Origin: Sphingomonadaceae bacterium 3R27C6
GTDB taxonomy: Bacteria; Pseudomonadota; Alphaproteobacteria; Sphingomonadales; Sphingomonadaceae
DNA length: 64,000 nucleotides
Direction of reading: 5' to 3'
NCBI GenBank assembly: GCA_005503215.1
Contig: SCNS01000005.1
Coordinates: 124,001 to 188,000 of the forward strand
In this document: positions 35,653-45,579 of the stretch, in pieces
Numbering within the stretch: the first letter of the stretch is position 1
Layout: the number at the start of each line of letters is the position of its first letter
Made by a program: the position numbers and the translations under genes
The notes under the pieces: model-generated
What the model was told of the DNA's origin: nothing
Database searches by the model: none
Seen by the model: the letters and a program-made list of their open reading frames with translations, nothing else

Positions 35653-36723
35653 TCAGCGTGTCCCCTCTGGCAGCGCCTTGCCAGCCGCGCTTGGCCCGGG
35701 CGCCTCGATTGCGCGCCGTCGGAACGAGGCGGCATAGGCGGCCGATCGCGCGGCCAGCAGCGGGTCGTCGGACAGGGCCACACCATCGGGAAGGATTGTG
35801 GGGTCGAAGGTGATGTCGCGGCACGCGCCACTCTCTTCGGGCTCCGCGCGCATAATGGTCAGCGTGCCAGCGTCGATCCGCGGCCGCGCGGCGGGCCACG
35901 CGATGGTCGCATTGTCGGTTTCGTCCCCCGGCGCCGCGACCGTTACGATCATTCGCCAGCGCAAGGGTTCCTTGGCGAGCCGGCCCTGCAACTCGTCGAA
36001 CAGATAGTTGGTGGGCAGGCTGGCGAGCGTGGCTTTGTCGAGCGCGCCGAAGGGTGCTTCGGGTTCGAACGCCCAGCGAACCGCGTGCGACGCGCCCGCG
36101 CTGCCGACAAAGCGAAACGCGTTGATGCTGTAATAGGTGCCGTTGGCGAAGCTGTCGGGGAGCGGCGCCGCCGCGATATAGTCCTGATAGGCCCGGGTTT
36201 CGGGATGGCTTGCAAGATAGGCCTTCATCGCGGTGGGGTCGGGTTTTCCGGTCGCGGGATCGGGGCGCGTTGCGTGCTGGAGTGCGACAAAGGCCTGGGG
36301 CGTCGCCACGGGAAAGATCGGCACATGGTCCATTGCCATGCGCCAGATCTGACCGCCGGGTCCGGCCAGCTGCAACGCCATCGCGTGAAAGACATTGCGG
36401 CCGTCGGTCGCAAAGGGGTTGCCGCCCCCGGTCGAAAAACGGCCGGTCACCGCGTAACGGCCGGGCGCAAGTTGCGGCGCCGCGGATAGCCTTGCCGCCT
36501 TGCCGCTCGCCTCGAACTGGCCGGTGAAGCACAGCCCTTTCGCATGGGCGCGGCGATAGCCGGCCTGCCGTCCGGCGTTGAATTCGAGTGCGTCGGCGAT
36601 TGTTTCCCCGCCGACGCGCGGCGAACCGATCCATCCGCCGGCCCAGGCAAAACCCGCCAACAGGGCAAGCGGGGCCGCCACGATCGCGGCGATGGTCAGG
36701 TGGGATGGGCGCGGCTTGGTCAC
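35653..36723 (-). CDS. Catalase-family peroxidase, membrane-anchored or exported
   Basis: A 356-residue small catalase-related protein with an N-terminal hydrophobic signal or anchor (residues 8-28). It has the catalase-fold segments GRYAVTGRFSTGGGNPFATDG and FPVATPQAFVALQHAT, and a YSINAFRFV-like block that marks the catalase-related peroxidase group rather than a true 500-residue catalase. Expected activity is heme-dependent peroxide reduction in the periplasm with electrons from the b561 gene 2 bp downstream. The usual catalase active-site His could not be placed with certainty. Confidence 0.85.
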   Translation of the reverse strand: MTKPRPSHLTIAAIVAAPLALLAGFAWAGGWIGSPRVGGETIADALEFNAGRQAGYRRAHAKGLCFTGQFEASGKAARLSAAPQLAPGRYAVTGRFSTGGGNPFATDGRNVFHAMALQLAGPGGQIWRMAMDHVPIFPVATPQAFVALQHATRPDPATGKPDPTAMKAYLASHPETRAYQDYIAAAPLPDSFANGTYYSINAFRFVGSAGASHAVRWAFEPEAPFGALDKATLASLPTNYLFDELQGRLAKEPLRWRMIVTVAAPGDETDNATIAWPAARPRIDAGTLTIMRAEPEESGACRDITFDPTILPDGVALSDDPLLAARSAAYAASFRRRAIEAPGPSAAGKALPEGTR

Positions 36724-36954
36724 GATGGGATCCTTGCGATCGGGCGCCTGGGACGGCAGCGATGGACTCTTGGTCAGCTTTCGGACGGTGCGACGCGAAA
36801 GTTACGCCGTGGCGGAAAATTACGGATCAGAGCTGCGTTACGGCCCGCCGGGGCGCCGCGCCTGTTTGATCGTCGCCAAGGTGGGTGGGCGGGGGCTCAC
36901 ATTTTGTGTCGCGCGAACTTGACCCCCTGCGCTTCCGACCCCTAGGCATGGATC

Positions 36955-38598
36955 ATGCCGCATGACACCAGCCTGATCGGAACCATCGTCGCCGGGCTGG
37001 GTGTGGCGTTCCTGATGGGGGCGCTGGCGCACCGGCTCAGGATATCGCCGATCGCGGGCTATCTGCTCGCGGGGGTGCTCGTCGGGCCCTTTACCCCGGG
37101 GATCGTTGCCGACACCGGGCTCGCGCTCCAGCTCGCCGAGATCGGCGTGATCCTGCTGATGTTCGGGGTAGGGCTGCATTTTTCGCTGAAAGACCTGCTG
37201 TCGGTACGCAAGATCGCGGTGCCCGGAGCGATCGCGCAAATCGCGGTCGCGACCGCGCTCGGCATGATGCTCGGGCTGTGGCTCGGCTGGTCGGTCGAGG
37301 GCAGCATCGTCTTTGGCCTGGCGCTGTCGGTCGCGTCGACCGTCGTTCTGCTCCGCGCGCTGCAGGCGCGCGACATGGTCGAGACCGAAAAGGGACGGAT
37401 CGCGGTCGGCTGGCTGATCGTCGAAGACCTCGTGATGGTGCTCGCGCTCGTGCTGCTGCCCGCGATGTTCGGCTCGCGCGGCGATGAGGGCGGCAGCGCG
37501 GGGCTGATCCAGTCGGCGGCGATCGTGCTGCTCAAGGTCGTCGGCTTCGTCGCCTTCATGTTCGTGATCGCGCGGCGGGTGTTGCCGTGGGTGCTCCACT
37601 GGGTCGCGCATTCGGGATCGCGCGAGCTGTTCCGGCTCGCGGTGCTCGCGATCGCGCTCGGAGTGGCGTTCGGCGCGGCGGTGATTTTCGATGTGAGCTT
37701 TGCGTTGGGTGCGTTTTTCGCGGGTATGATCCTTGGCGAAACGCAGCTTTCGCGCCGCGCCGCCGAAGAAACGCTGCCGCTGCGCGATGCGTTCGCGGTG
37801 CTGTTCTTCGTGTCGGTCGGGATGTTGTTCGACCCCAAGGTGCTGATCGAGCAGCCGGGGCCGGTGATTACGACGGTCGCGATCATCGTGATCGGCAAGT
37901 CGGTCGCCGCCTACGCGCTCGTCCGTGCCTTCGGGCATAATTCGGGGACCGCGCTGACGGTGTCGGTCAGCCTTGCGCAAATTGGCGAATTTTCGTTCAT
38001 CCTCGCGGGGCTGGGGGTGGGCCTGAAAGTGCTGCCCGAAACGGGGCGCGACCTGATCCTCGCAGGGTCCTTGCTCTCGATCCTGTTCAACCCGATCCTC
38101 TTTTCGCTCGCGGTAAAATATATGCGCGACGCCGAGGCCGAGGAGGAAGAAGCGGAGGCGGAGGGCGTCGACGCACCCGCGCCGTGCAACGCCGGGGTCG
38201 TGCTGATCGGCTATGGCCGCGTCGGCAGCCATATCGGCAGCCTGATCTGCGGGCGCGGCGAGGGGCTGACGGTGATCGAGGACCAGAAGGACATGGCCGC
38301 CGCGGCGACCGAGGCGGGGGCGACGGTGATCGTCGGCGATGCGACCAAGGAAAGCATATTGCGGCAGGCCGGGATCGACACCGCATCGACCTTGCTCATC
38401 GCGATCCCCGAGGGGGTCGAGGCGGGCGCGATCGTGCGGCGCGCGCGCGCGATCAACCCGAAACTGGTGATCGTCGCGCGCGCGCATTCGGACGAGGAGG
38501 TCGACGACCTGGTACGCCGCGGCGCCGACCATGTCGTGATGGCCGAACGCGAGACCGCGTCGCGCATGGCCGAGCGCGCGATGCTGACGCTGGCATAA
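36955..38598 (+). CDS. YbaL/KefB-type cation:proton antiporter
   Basis: A 547-residue CPA2 transporter with about 12 hydrophobic segments (residues 5-385) and a C-terminal RCK/TrkA-N domain whose nucleotide loop is LIGYGRVGSHIG. The core motif GWLIVEDLVMVLALVLLP carries the ion-site Asp of this family. It should exchange K+ or Na+ for protons, gated by nucleotide or ligand binding to the RCK domain. An acidic linker (EAEEEEAEAEG) joins the two parts. The start ATG 36955 has no clear ribosome site; no better in-frame start was found. Confidence 0.92.
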   Translation: MPHDTSLIGTIVAGLGVAFLMGALAHRLRISPIAGYLLAGVLVGPFTPGIVADTGLALQLAEIGVILLMFGVGLHFSLKDLLSVRKIAVPGAIAQIAVATALGMMLGLWLGWSVEGSIVFGLALSVASTVVLLRALQARDMVETEKGRIAVGWLIVEDLVMVLALVLLPAMFGSRGDEGGSAGLIQSAAIVLLKVVGFVAFMFVIARRVLPWVLHWVAHSGSRELFRLAVLAIALGVAFGAAVIFDVSFALGAFFAGMILGETQLSRRAAEETLPLRDAFAVLFFVSVGMLFDPKVLIEQPGPVITTVAIIVIGKSVAAYALVRAFGHNSGTALTVSVSLAQIGEFSFILAGLGVGLKVLPETGRDLILAGSLLSILFNPILFSLAVKYMRDAEAEEEEAEAEGVDAPAPCNAGVVLIGYGRVGSHIGSLICGRGEGLTVIEDQKDMAAAATEAGATVIVGDATKESILRQAGIDTASTLLIAIPEGVEAGAIVRRARAINPKLVIVARAHSDEEVDDLVRRGADHVVMAERETASRMAERAMLTLA

Positions 38599-38683
38599 GG
38601 TCTGATCTCGAGGTGGGTTTGTTGCGCGTTTGGATGAGTCCGGGGCTTCCCTCTCCCCATCATCCGCCCTATCGCCTTCGACA

Positions 38684-40471
<1,788 letters not shown>

Positions 40472-40494
40472 GCCGATATCGGGTCGCCGGGCTC

Positions 40495-40536
40495 GCCGAT
40501 TTCACAAACGGCTAGCCATATTCCGAACGCGGCGCG
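40495..40536 (+). promoter_or_regulatory. GCCGATT half-site array before urcA
   Basis: A 42-bp stretch beginning GCCGATT (40495-40501), then an inverted half-site ending in GGCTAGCC at 40517, then a decayed third half-site, ending GCGGCGCG at 40536. 19 of its first 23 bases match the element at 42023-42045, and both end in GCGGCGCG. It lies 125 bp before the urcA start codon. A role as operator of the neighbouring AraC-type regulator is inferred. Confidence 0.5.
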
Positions 40537-40619
40537 ACCGATGCGCCGATCGTCGTCACCTGCGCTTTCGTCGAGCCCGCTCTCCCTTCGCGGCGCCGAT
40601 CGATGAAAGGATTTCGACC

Positions 40620-40925
40620 ATGAAACACCGACTGATCCCCGCGCTGGTCGCCGGATGCCTCGCTTGGGCGCCGATGGCGGTGCAGGCGTCCGACACGACC
40701 GCAACCGTTCGTATCGATATGCGCGCGCTCGACCTCAGCGCGCCCGGCGATGTGAAGACTGCGGAGCGCCGTATCGCGCGGGCCGCAAAGGCGGCGTGCC
40801 GCAACGATGTCGAGCATCTGACCCTCGACGCGCGCCGCGCGGCGCGCCAATGCCGCGATGCGATCCGCGAGCTGGCGGTGCAAAAGTTACAGGGCCGGCA
40901 GCGTCAGCAGCTGGCGGCGCAATGA
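40620..40925 (+). CDS. UrcA family periplasmic protein
   Basis: A 101-residue exported protein. A signal peptide ends at AVQAS (about residue 23), followed by VRIDMRALDLSAPGDVKTAERRI-type sequence and two cysteines (ACRNDV, QCRDAI), the UrcA pattern. UrcA proteins are small periplasmic proteins of sphingomonads and caulobacters with no settled function. AAAGGA precedes the ATG. It lies 59 bp upstream of the AraC-type regulator, behind one of two copies of a shared upstream element. Confidence 0.88.
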   Translation: MKHRLIPALVAGCLAWAPMAVQASDTTATVRIDMRALDLSAPGDVKTAERRIARAAKAACRNDVEHLTLDARRAARQCRDAIRELAVQKLQGRQRQQLAAQ

Positions 40926-40984
40926 CCCTTTGCGCCGCGACGGCGATGGTGGCGCCCCGTGATCGCTTGCACTAGCAGAACGTA

Positions 40985-42043
40985 ATGGCGTCGCTGATGA
41001 TCCTCGATCCGATGATTCGTGGCGGCGCCATCGCGCTGTTTCTGCTGTGGGTCGCGATATTGTGGCGCGACCACCGCGACGTGCTGTCCGCGCGCGTCGC
41101 GATCGCGATGAACCTGGCGATCATCGCCTATCTGGTTTCGGACCTGCTCAAGCTCGAGGGGCCGGCACGCCTTCCCTTTGAGCTGTTCGATGCGCTGTCG
41201 GTGATGGTGCCGGCGTTCTTCTGGTTGTTCGTGCGGTTGTGGTTCGATGACCAGCAGCGCATTGGCTGGCGCAGCTGGCTGCTCGTGGCGGCATTCGGCG
41301 TGCTGCCGCTGGTCCAGATCGTCCTGCTCGCTATGATGGAGACGTTCAGCTTCGAGATCTGGGTATTGGTGCGCATCGGCATGTTCGCCTTTGCGGTGGC
41401 GGGAATGTGGATCGCGTGGCGTGGGCGCGCGCACGATCTGATCGAGGCACGCCGGCGCTTTCGCGCTGCGCTCGTTTGCGCGATCGGCGGTTTCATCCTG
41501 CTCGTGACCTTTATCGAGATGTTCGACGGCCATGGTACGGCGTCCGATCCGGGGCGGTCGGTGACGCTCGTCGCGATCCTGATTGCGACCTTCATCGTCT
41601 CGATCGGCCTGTATCGCTTTCGTCTGGCCGAACTGTTCGCGGCGCCGGGGCCCGTGCCGAAGCGCGTGGAGCCGCCGGCGACGCCCTCGCCGCTCGCGCA
41701 GCGGCTGCACGCGGTGATGGCGGAGGCGCGCGCCTATCGCGCCGAAGGCTTTTCGATCACCATCCTCGCGGCGCAGCTCGGCGAGCCCGAATACCGGGTG
41801 CGGCGCGCGATCAACGGCGAGATGGGTTTCCGCAACTTCACCGCGTTCCTCAACAGCTTCCGCCTCGACGAGATCCGCGCCGCGCTCGCCGATCCGGCGC
41901 AGCGCGAGGTGCCGATCCTGACGATCGCGATCGACGCGGGCTTCGGTTCGCTCGGGCCGTTCAATCGCGCGTTCCGCGACGCCGAGGGGATGACGCCGAG
42001 CGCCTATCGCGCGGGACGTCTGGCCGATTCCGGAATCGGCTAG
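40985..42043 (+). CDS. AraC-type regulator with membrane sensor domain
   Basis: A 352-residue protein. The first 215 residues hold about seven hydrophobic segments (for example GGAIALFLLWVAIL and TLVAILIATFIVSIGLY), and residues 235-345 form an AraC DNA-binding domain: GFSITILAAQLGEPEYRVRR and VPILTIAIDAGFGSLGPFNR give its two helix-turn-helix units. This layout suits direct sensing of a membrane or lipid signal. It sits between urcA and a sterol-desaturase-family gene, and near-identical half-site arrays precede both, one overlapping its own last codons. No such element precedes the regulator itself. Confidence 0.9.
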   Translation: MASLMILDPMIRGGAIALFLLWVAILWRDHRDVLSARVAIAMNLAIIAYLVSDLLKLEGPARLPFELFDALSVMVPAFFWLFVRLWFDDQQRIGWRSWLLVAAFGVLPLVQIVLLAMMETFSFEIWVLVRIGMFAFAVAGMWIAWRGRAHDLIEARRRFRAALVCAIGGFILLVTFIEMFDGHGTASDPGRSVTLVAILIATFIVSIGLYRFRLAELFAAPGPVPKRVEPPATPSPLAQRLHAVMAEARAYRAEGFSITILAAQLGEPEYRVRRAINGEMGFRNFTAFLNSFRLDEIRAALADPAQREVPILTIAIDAGFGSLGPFNRAFRDAEGMTPSAYRAGRLADSGIG

Positions 42044-42066
42044 CCGATTTTCGACATCGCGGCGCG
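42023..42066 (+). promoter_or_regulatory. GCCGATT half-site array before the hydroxylase gene
   Basis: Three half-sites alternate: GCCGATT (42023-42029), its inverse AATCGGC (42034-42040) and GCCGATT again (42043-42049). They form two overlapping perfect palindromes, GCCGATTCCGGAATCGGC and AATCGGCTAGCCGATT. The array overlaps the last codons and stop of the regulator and lies 94 bp before the hydroxylase start. It matches the element at 40495-40536. Confidence 0.55.
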
Positions 42067-42116
42067 GCGGCGCAGGAAAGCTGCTGAACAGCGGGCACCA
42101 TTCGAAGGATGCCCGC

Positions 42117-42980
42117 ATGATCCAAGACCTGCCTCCGCTCGCGATCCTGCTTGAAAAAGGCCCGGCGATCTTCGCCTTCGACTTCGGCCGCTATCTTGTC
42201 GCGGCGGGGGTGACGAGCGCGATCGTCTGGGGACTGCGCCGGTCGAGCCTGGCCGCGCGCAAGATCCAGGCGCGCGAAGCCAGTGCCGCCGACAAACGCC
42301 GCGAGTTCCTGCAATCGCTGCAGACGGCGGGCGTCTATCTGTTCGTGTCGCTGTTCATCGTCTGGGGGGTCGACACCGGCGTGCTGCATCGTTTCGAGGG
42401 CAGCTATGGCCTGCTCGGCGACATGGCGCTGCTCGCCGCGATCATTATCGCGCACGATGCCTATTTCTATTGGGTTCACCGCGCGATGCATCACCCGAGG
42501 CTGTTCAAGACTTTCCACCGCGCGCACCATCGTTCGGTGACCCCGACCCCGTGGGCGGCGTACAGCTTCGCGATCCCCGAGGCGTTCGTGATGATATTGT
42601 TCGTGCCGATCTGGCTGTTCTTCGTCGCGACCCCGGTGTGGGTAACGTTTCTCTGGATCAATTTCCAGATCGTCCGAAACGCGATGGGGCATGCCGGGTT
42701 CGAACTGCACCCGCGCTGGTGGCTGGCGACGCCGCTGACGCGTTGGATCAACACGACGACGCACCATGATTTGCATCATAGCGGCGGGTTCAACCGCAAT
42801 TACGGGCTCTATTTCACCTGGTGGGACAAATGGATGGGGACTGAGCATCCCCAATATGCCGAGCGGTTCCACGACGTAGTTTCGCGCTCACCGGTGCGCG
42901 AGGCTGTAGGACCGGTTCAGCCCGACGGCGAAATGATCGAAACGATGTCGCTGCGCAGCGTCCAGCCGAGCCGTTCGTAG
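42117..42980 (+). CDS. Sterol desaturase/fatty-acid hydroxylase family protein, first copy
   Basis: A 287-residue integral membrane di-iron protein. The histidine clusters HRAMHH, HRAHHR and HHDLHH supply the iron ligands, between four hydrophobic segments. The superfamily hydroxylates or desaturates sterols, carotenoids, hopanoids and ceramides. Its upstream element and the adjacent membrane AraC-type regulator suggest control by membrane state. Its last 64 bp overlap, on the opposite strand, the 3' end of the GNAT gene. The substrate is unknown. Confidence 0.92.
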   Translation: MIQDLPPLAILLEKGPAIFAFDFGRYLVAAGVTSAIVWGLRRSSLAARKIQAREASAADKRREFLQSLQTAGVYLFVSLFIVWGVDTGVLHRFEGSYGLLGDMALLAAIIIAHDAYFYWVHRAMHHPRLFKTFHRAHHRSVTPTPWAAYSFAIPEAFVMILFVPIWLFFVATPVWVTFLWINFQIVRNAMGHAGFELHPRWWLATPLTRWINTTTHHDLHHSGGFNRNYGLYFTWWDKWMGTEHPQYAERFHDVVSRSPVREAVGPVQPDGEMIETMSLRSVQPSRS

Positions 42981-43546
42981 AGCGCCTTGCCGTCACTGGT
43001 AGCAACCAGCAGGCATTCGGTGACGCCGCGGCGAAGGGCGCAGCGACCGAGTTCGGCCATGATCGCCGAGCCGAGCCCGCGGCGGCCGAACTGCGCCTCG
43101 GTCACGATCTGGTCATAGACGGCGGTGGTGCCGTGGATGCCGAGAACGCCGCGCGCGGCGAGCGACCCGTCGACGTGCCTTGCGACCGCCTCGAAACGGT
43201 CGGTGCTTTCATCGACCTCGAATATGAAATCGGGGGTAGGCCGCGCCGCGGGTATGTCGGTTCCGGTCGCCATCAGCCACATCGGATCGCGCGGCTGCCA
43301 ATTTGGCGGAATATGCGGGAGAATCGCATCGCGCGGGGCCGCGAAGTCGACATAGATGTGGGGCGCATCAACCGCAGCGAATGCGGCGGTTGCGGCTTCG
43401 TCCGAGGCGTTCCCGAGGATGAAGCGGCCGGCCTGGTCGGGCTTGCCGACATCGAACCACAGCGCCGAGGGAAGTGTAGCGGCAACGGGTTGGGCGTATC
43501 CACGGGCCGCGCAGTAACCGAAGGCCCAATCGAAATGTTCGTTCAT
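42917..43546 (-). CDS. GNAT family N-acetyltransferase
   Basis: A 209-residue protein with a divergent N-terminal half and a C-terminal acetyl-CoA fold: VTEAQFGRRGLGSAIMAEL carries the Q/RxxGxG/A loop (motif A), and ALYERLGW the motif-B end. Such proteins acetylate amines on metabolites, antibiotics or proteins; nothing shows which. ATG 43546 begins MNEHFDWAFGY; in-frame codons upstream to 43624 are unlikely. Its 3' end overlaps the convergent hydroxylase gene by 64 bp. Confidence 0.85.
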   Translation of the reverse strand: MNEHFDWAFGYCAARGYAQPVAATLPSALWFDVGKPDQAGRFILGNASDEAATAAFAAVDAPHIYVDFAAPRDAILPHIPPNWQPRDPMWLMATGTDIPAARPTPDFIFEVDESTDRFEAVARHVDGSLAARGVLGIHGTTAVYDQIVTEAQFGRRGLGSAIMAELGRCALRRGVTECLLVATSDGKALYERLGWTLRSDIVSIISPSG

Positions 43547-43650
43547 GGTCGCGACCATAGGTGATGCGCGCGGCAAGGAAAGTGACAACGCGCCTTCGTG
43601 CCCCACCTTCATGCTTGTCAGCAAGCGCGCGGCAGGAGTAGATCGACGGC

Positions 43651-44085
43651 ATGAGCGATTTTCGAACCCTGTCCGCCGACTATAGCGTCGCCCCGCAGAT
43701 CAGCATCGAGGATGTGGCCGAGGCGAAAGCCGCGGGCTTTGCGATGCTGATCAACAATCGTCCCGATGGTGAGGAGCCTTCGGCGCCGCAGGGCGACGAT
43801 ATCGCGCACGCCGCGGCGGCCGAGGGGCTGGCCTATGCCGCGATCCCGATCGGCCGTGCGGGTTTCAGCCATGCGCAGATCGACGCGCTCGATAAATTGC
43901 TCGGCGATGCGACGGGGCCGATCCTCGCTTATTGCCGGTCGGGCACGCGCTCGACGCACCTGTGGGCGCTGACGCGCGCGCGCGCGGGTGACGATGTCGA
44001 TGGCATCGTCGAGGCAGCCGCGAATGCGGGCTATGATCTCAGTGGGTTGCGGCCGATGCTGGACGCGCTCGCGGGGGAAAAATGA
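43651..44085 (+). CDS. TIGR01244 / DUF442 family phosphatase-like or sulfur-transferase-like protein
   Basis: A 144-residue protein with a PTP/rhodanese-type active loop, YCRSGTRS, whose cysteine should be the nucleophile, and an N-terminal INNRPDGEEP block typical of DUF442. In some relatives this domain is fused to a metallo-beta-lactamase-fold sulfur dioxygenase, which points to persulfide handling. Here it stands alone. It overlaps the next small gene by 4 bp (ATGA). Confidence 0.88.
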   Translation: MSDFRTLSADYSVAPQISIEDVAEAKAAGFAMLINNRPDGEEPSAPQGDDIAHAAAAEGLAYAAIPIGRAGFSHAQIDALDKLLGDATGPILAYCRSGTRSTHLWALTRARAGDDVDGIVEAAANAGYDLSGLRPMLDALAGEK

Positions 44086-44489
44086 ATCAGGCGGCGCTGA
44101 TCCAGCTGGGCGCATCGCTGATCGCCGTGTTTTTCGTTGCCTGGCTGGTCGGGAAGATCGGGCTGGGCGGCGATCCGCGGATTGCGGATGCAAGCCATGC
44201 GATCCGGCTGGCCGAAGAGGCCGAGGCGGGGTTTCGCGGGGTCGAGGTCGCGCGCGACCGCGCGGGTTTCGCCGCGATCGTGCAAAATGCCGAGGGGCGG
44301 ATGATGCTGGTGCGCGCGCACGGCAATTTCTTTGCCGCGCGGCCGGTCGATGCCAGCGTGATCGGGCGGCTCGACAAGGATTTCCTGACACTGACGACGC
44401 CGGAGCGGACATTCGGCGCGGTGACGCTGCAATTGGGGAAGGATGCGGGGATGTGGGCCAGCCGGATGCGCGAGTTCAGCCGTGGATAA
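44082..44489 (+). CDS. Membrane-anchored hypothetical protein, 135 residues
   Basis: One N-terminal hydrophobic helix (residues 6-26) and a soluble domain with alternating strands (GFAAIVQNAEGRMMLVRAHG). The end overlaps the next gene: its stop TAA at 44487-44489 lies inside the GTG start region of the second hydroxylase. The gene is coupled to both neighbours, so the three probably form one transcript. I do not recognise the family. Confidence 0.65.
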   Translation: MNQAALIQLGASLIAVFFVAWLVGKIGLGGDPRIADASHAIRLAEEAEAGFRGVEVARDRAGFAAIVQNAEGRMMLVRAHGNFFAARPVDASVIGRLDKDFLTLTTPERTFGAVTLQLGKDAGMWASRMREFSRG

Positions 44490-45396
44490 GCTGCCTGATC
44501 CCGTCGTCTACGCCGTCCCCGCCTTCATCCTGCTGCTGATCGTGGAAATGCTCATCTCGCTGCGGCGCGACAAGAGCCGCTACGAGGCGCGCGACACGCT
44601 GACGTCGCTGATGCTTGGCACAGTGAGCCAGGTCGCGGGTGCGCTCGTCGGCGCGGCGGTGATCGGCATGTCGGTGTGGGTGTACCAGTTCCGCGTGTTC
44701 GACATCGGGATCGCGTTCAAGACGTGGTGGTGGGCGTGGATCCTCTGCTTCTTCCTCGACGATCTGGCCTATTACGCCTTCCACCGCAGCGCGCACGGCG
44801 TGCGCTGGTTCTGGGCGAGCCATGTGATCCACCATAGCTCGCAGCATTATAATCTCTCGACCGCGCTGCGGCAGACATGGACGGGCTTTTTCAGCCTGAC
44901 CTTCCTGTTCCGCCTGCCGCTCTTCCTGATCGGTTTTCCGCCCGCGATGGTCTTCTTCTGCGCGGGGCTCAACCTGATATACCAGTTCTGGATCCACACC
45001 GAGGCGATCAAGCGGCTGCCCAAATGGTTCGAGGCGGTGATGAACACGCCGTCGCACCACCGCGTCCATCACGGCGTGAACCCGCGCTACCTCGACGCCA
45101 ATTATGCCGGCGTGTTCATCATCTGGGACAAGATGTTCGGCAGCTTCGTTCCCGAACGCGACGACGAACCGGTGCGTTATGGCATCGTCAAGCAGCTCGG
45201 CAGCTTCAACATCCTCTGGGCCGCGGTGCATGAATGGGTCGGGATTGCGAAGGACGTCTGGCACGCGCCGTGGCGGCACAAGCTCGATTATATGTGGCGC
45301 GAGCCCGGCTGGAGTCACGACGGCAGCCGCGCGACGAGCGCGATGATCAAGGAGCGCTGGGCGGCGGGACGGCCGGTGGAAGAGCCGGCGGAGTAA
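44482..45396 (+). CDS. Sterol desaturase/fatty-acid hydroxylase family protein, second copy
   Basis: A 304-residue membrane di-iron protein. Its histidine clusters are HRSAH, HVIHHSSQHYN and HHRVHH, within four or five hydrophobic segments. The HHSSQHYN and NLSTALRQTW blocks mark the branch related to alkylglycerol monooxygenase-like hydroxylases, distinct from the first copy 2.4 kb upstream. The GTG start at 44482 overlaps the preceding gene by 8 bp. No GCCGATT array precedes it. Confidence 0.92.
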   Translation: MDKLPDPVVYAVPAFILLLIVEMLISLRRDKSRYEARDTLTSLMLGTVSQVAGALVGAAVIGMSVWVYQFRVFDIGIAFKTWWWAWILCFFLDDLAYYAFHRSAHGVRWFWASHVIHHSSQHYNLSTALRQTWTGFFSLTFLFRLPLFLIGFPPAMVFFCAGLNLIYQFWIHTEAIKRLPKWFEAVMNTPSHHRVHHGVNPRYLDANYAGVFIIWDKMFGSFVPERDDEPVRYGIVKQLGSFNILWAAVHEWVGIAKDVWHAPWRHKLDYMWREPGWSHDGSRATSAMIKERWAAGRPVEEPAE

Positions 45397-45415
45397 AGCC
45401 GCCCCGGACCCGCTA

Positions 45416-45482
45416 GTGTCGAGCGAAGTCGAGACACCGTGAGGGCAGGCGCCCCCGAAGGGCATCTCGACTTCGCTCGATG
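45416..45482. repeat. Inverted-repeat intergenic element with CTCGACTTCGCTCGA arms
   Basis: GTGTCGAGCGAAGTCGAGACAC at the left arm (45416-45437) faces ATCTCGACTTCGCTCGAT (45464-45482). The two arms are mutually complementary over the GAGCGAAGTCGAGA core. This arm is a widespread intergenic motif in sphingomonads. It lies between the second hydroxylase and the GMC gene and could fold in the transcript. Confidence 0.7.
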
Positions 45483-45579
45483 CGAACGGGGAAGGATAGA
45501 GCCTTGCTACCTCGCCTAATGACATTCATGTAAGCATCCGGGCGACCGCCAGCAGGCGGCGTGAGGGAGAGTCGCAAGC

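Noticed and set aside
33189..35831. Long open frame (880 codons) on the minus strand across the ABC exporter and b561 genes
   Set aside because: Composition is Arg/Asp/His-rich without domain motifs and it mirrors a gene with full ABC signatures. High GC with few stop codons explains it.
36578..36922. 114-codon ORF upstream of the antiporter
   Set aside because: It runs over the start of the catalase-like gene on the opposite strand, has no ribosome site and no recognisable protein features.
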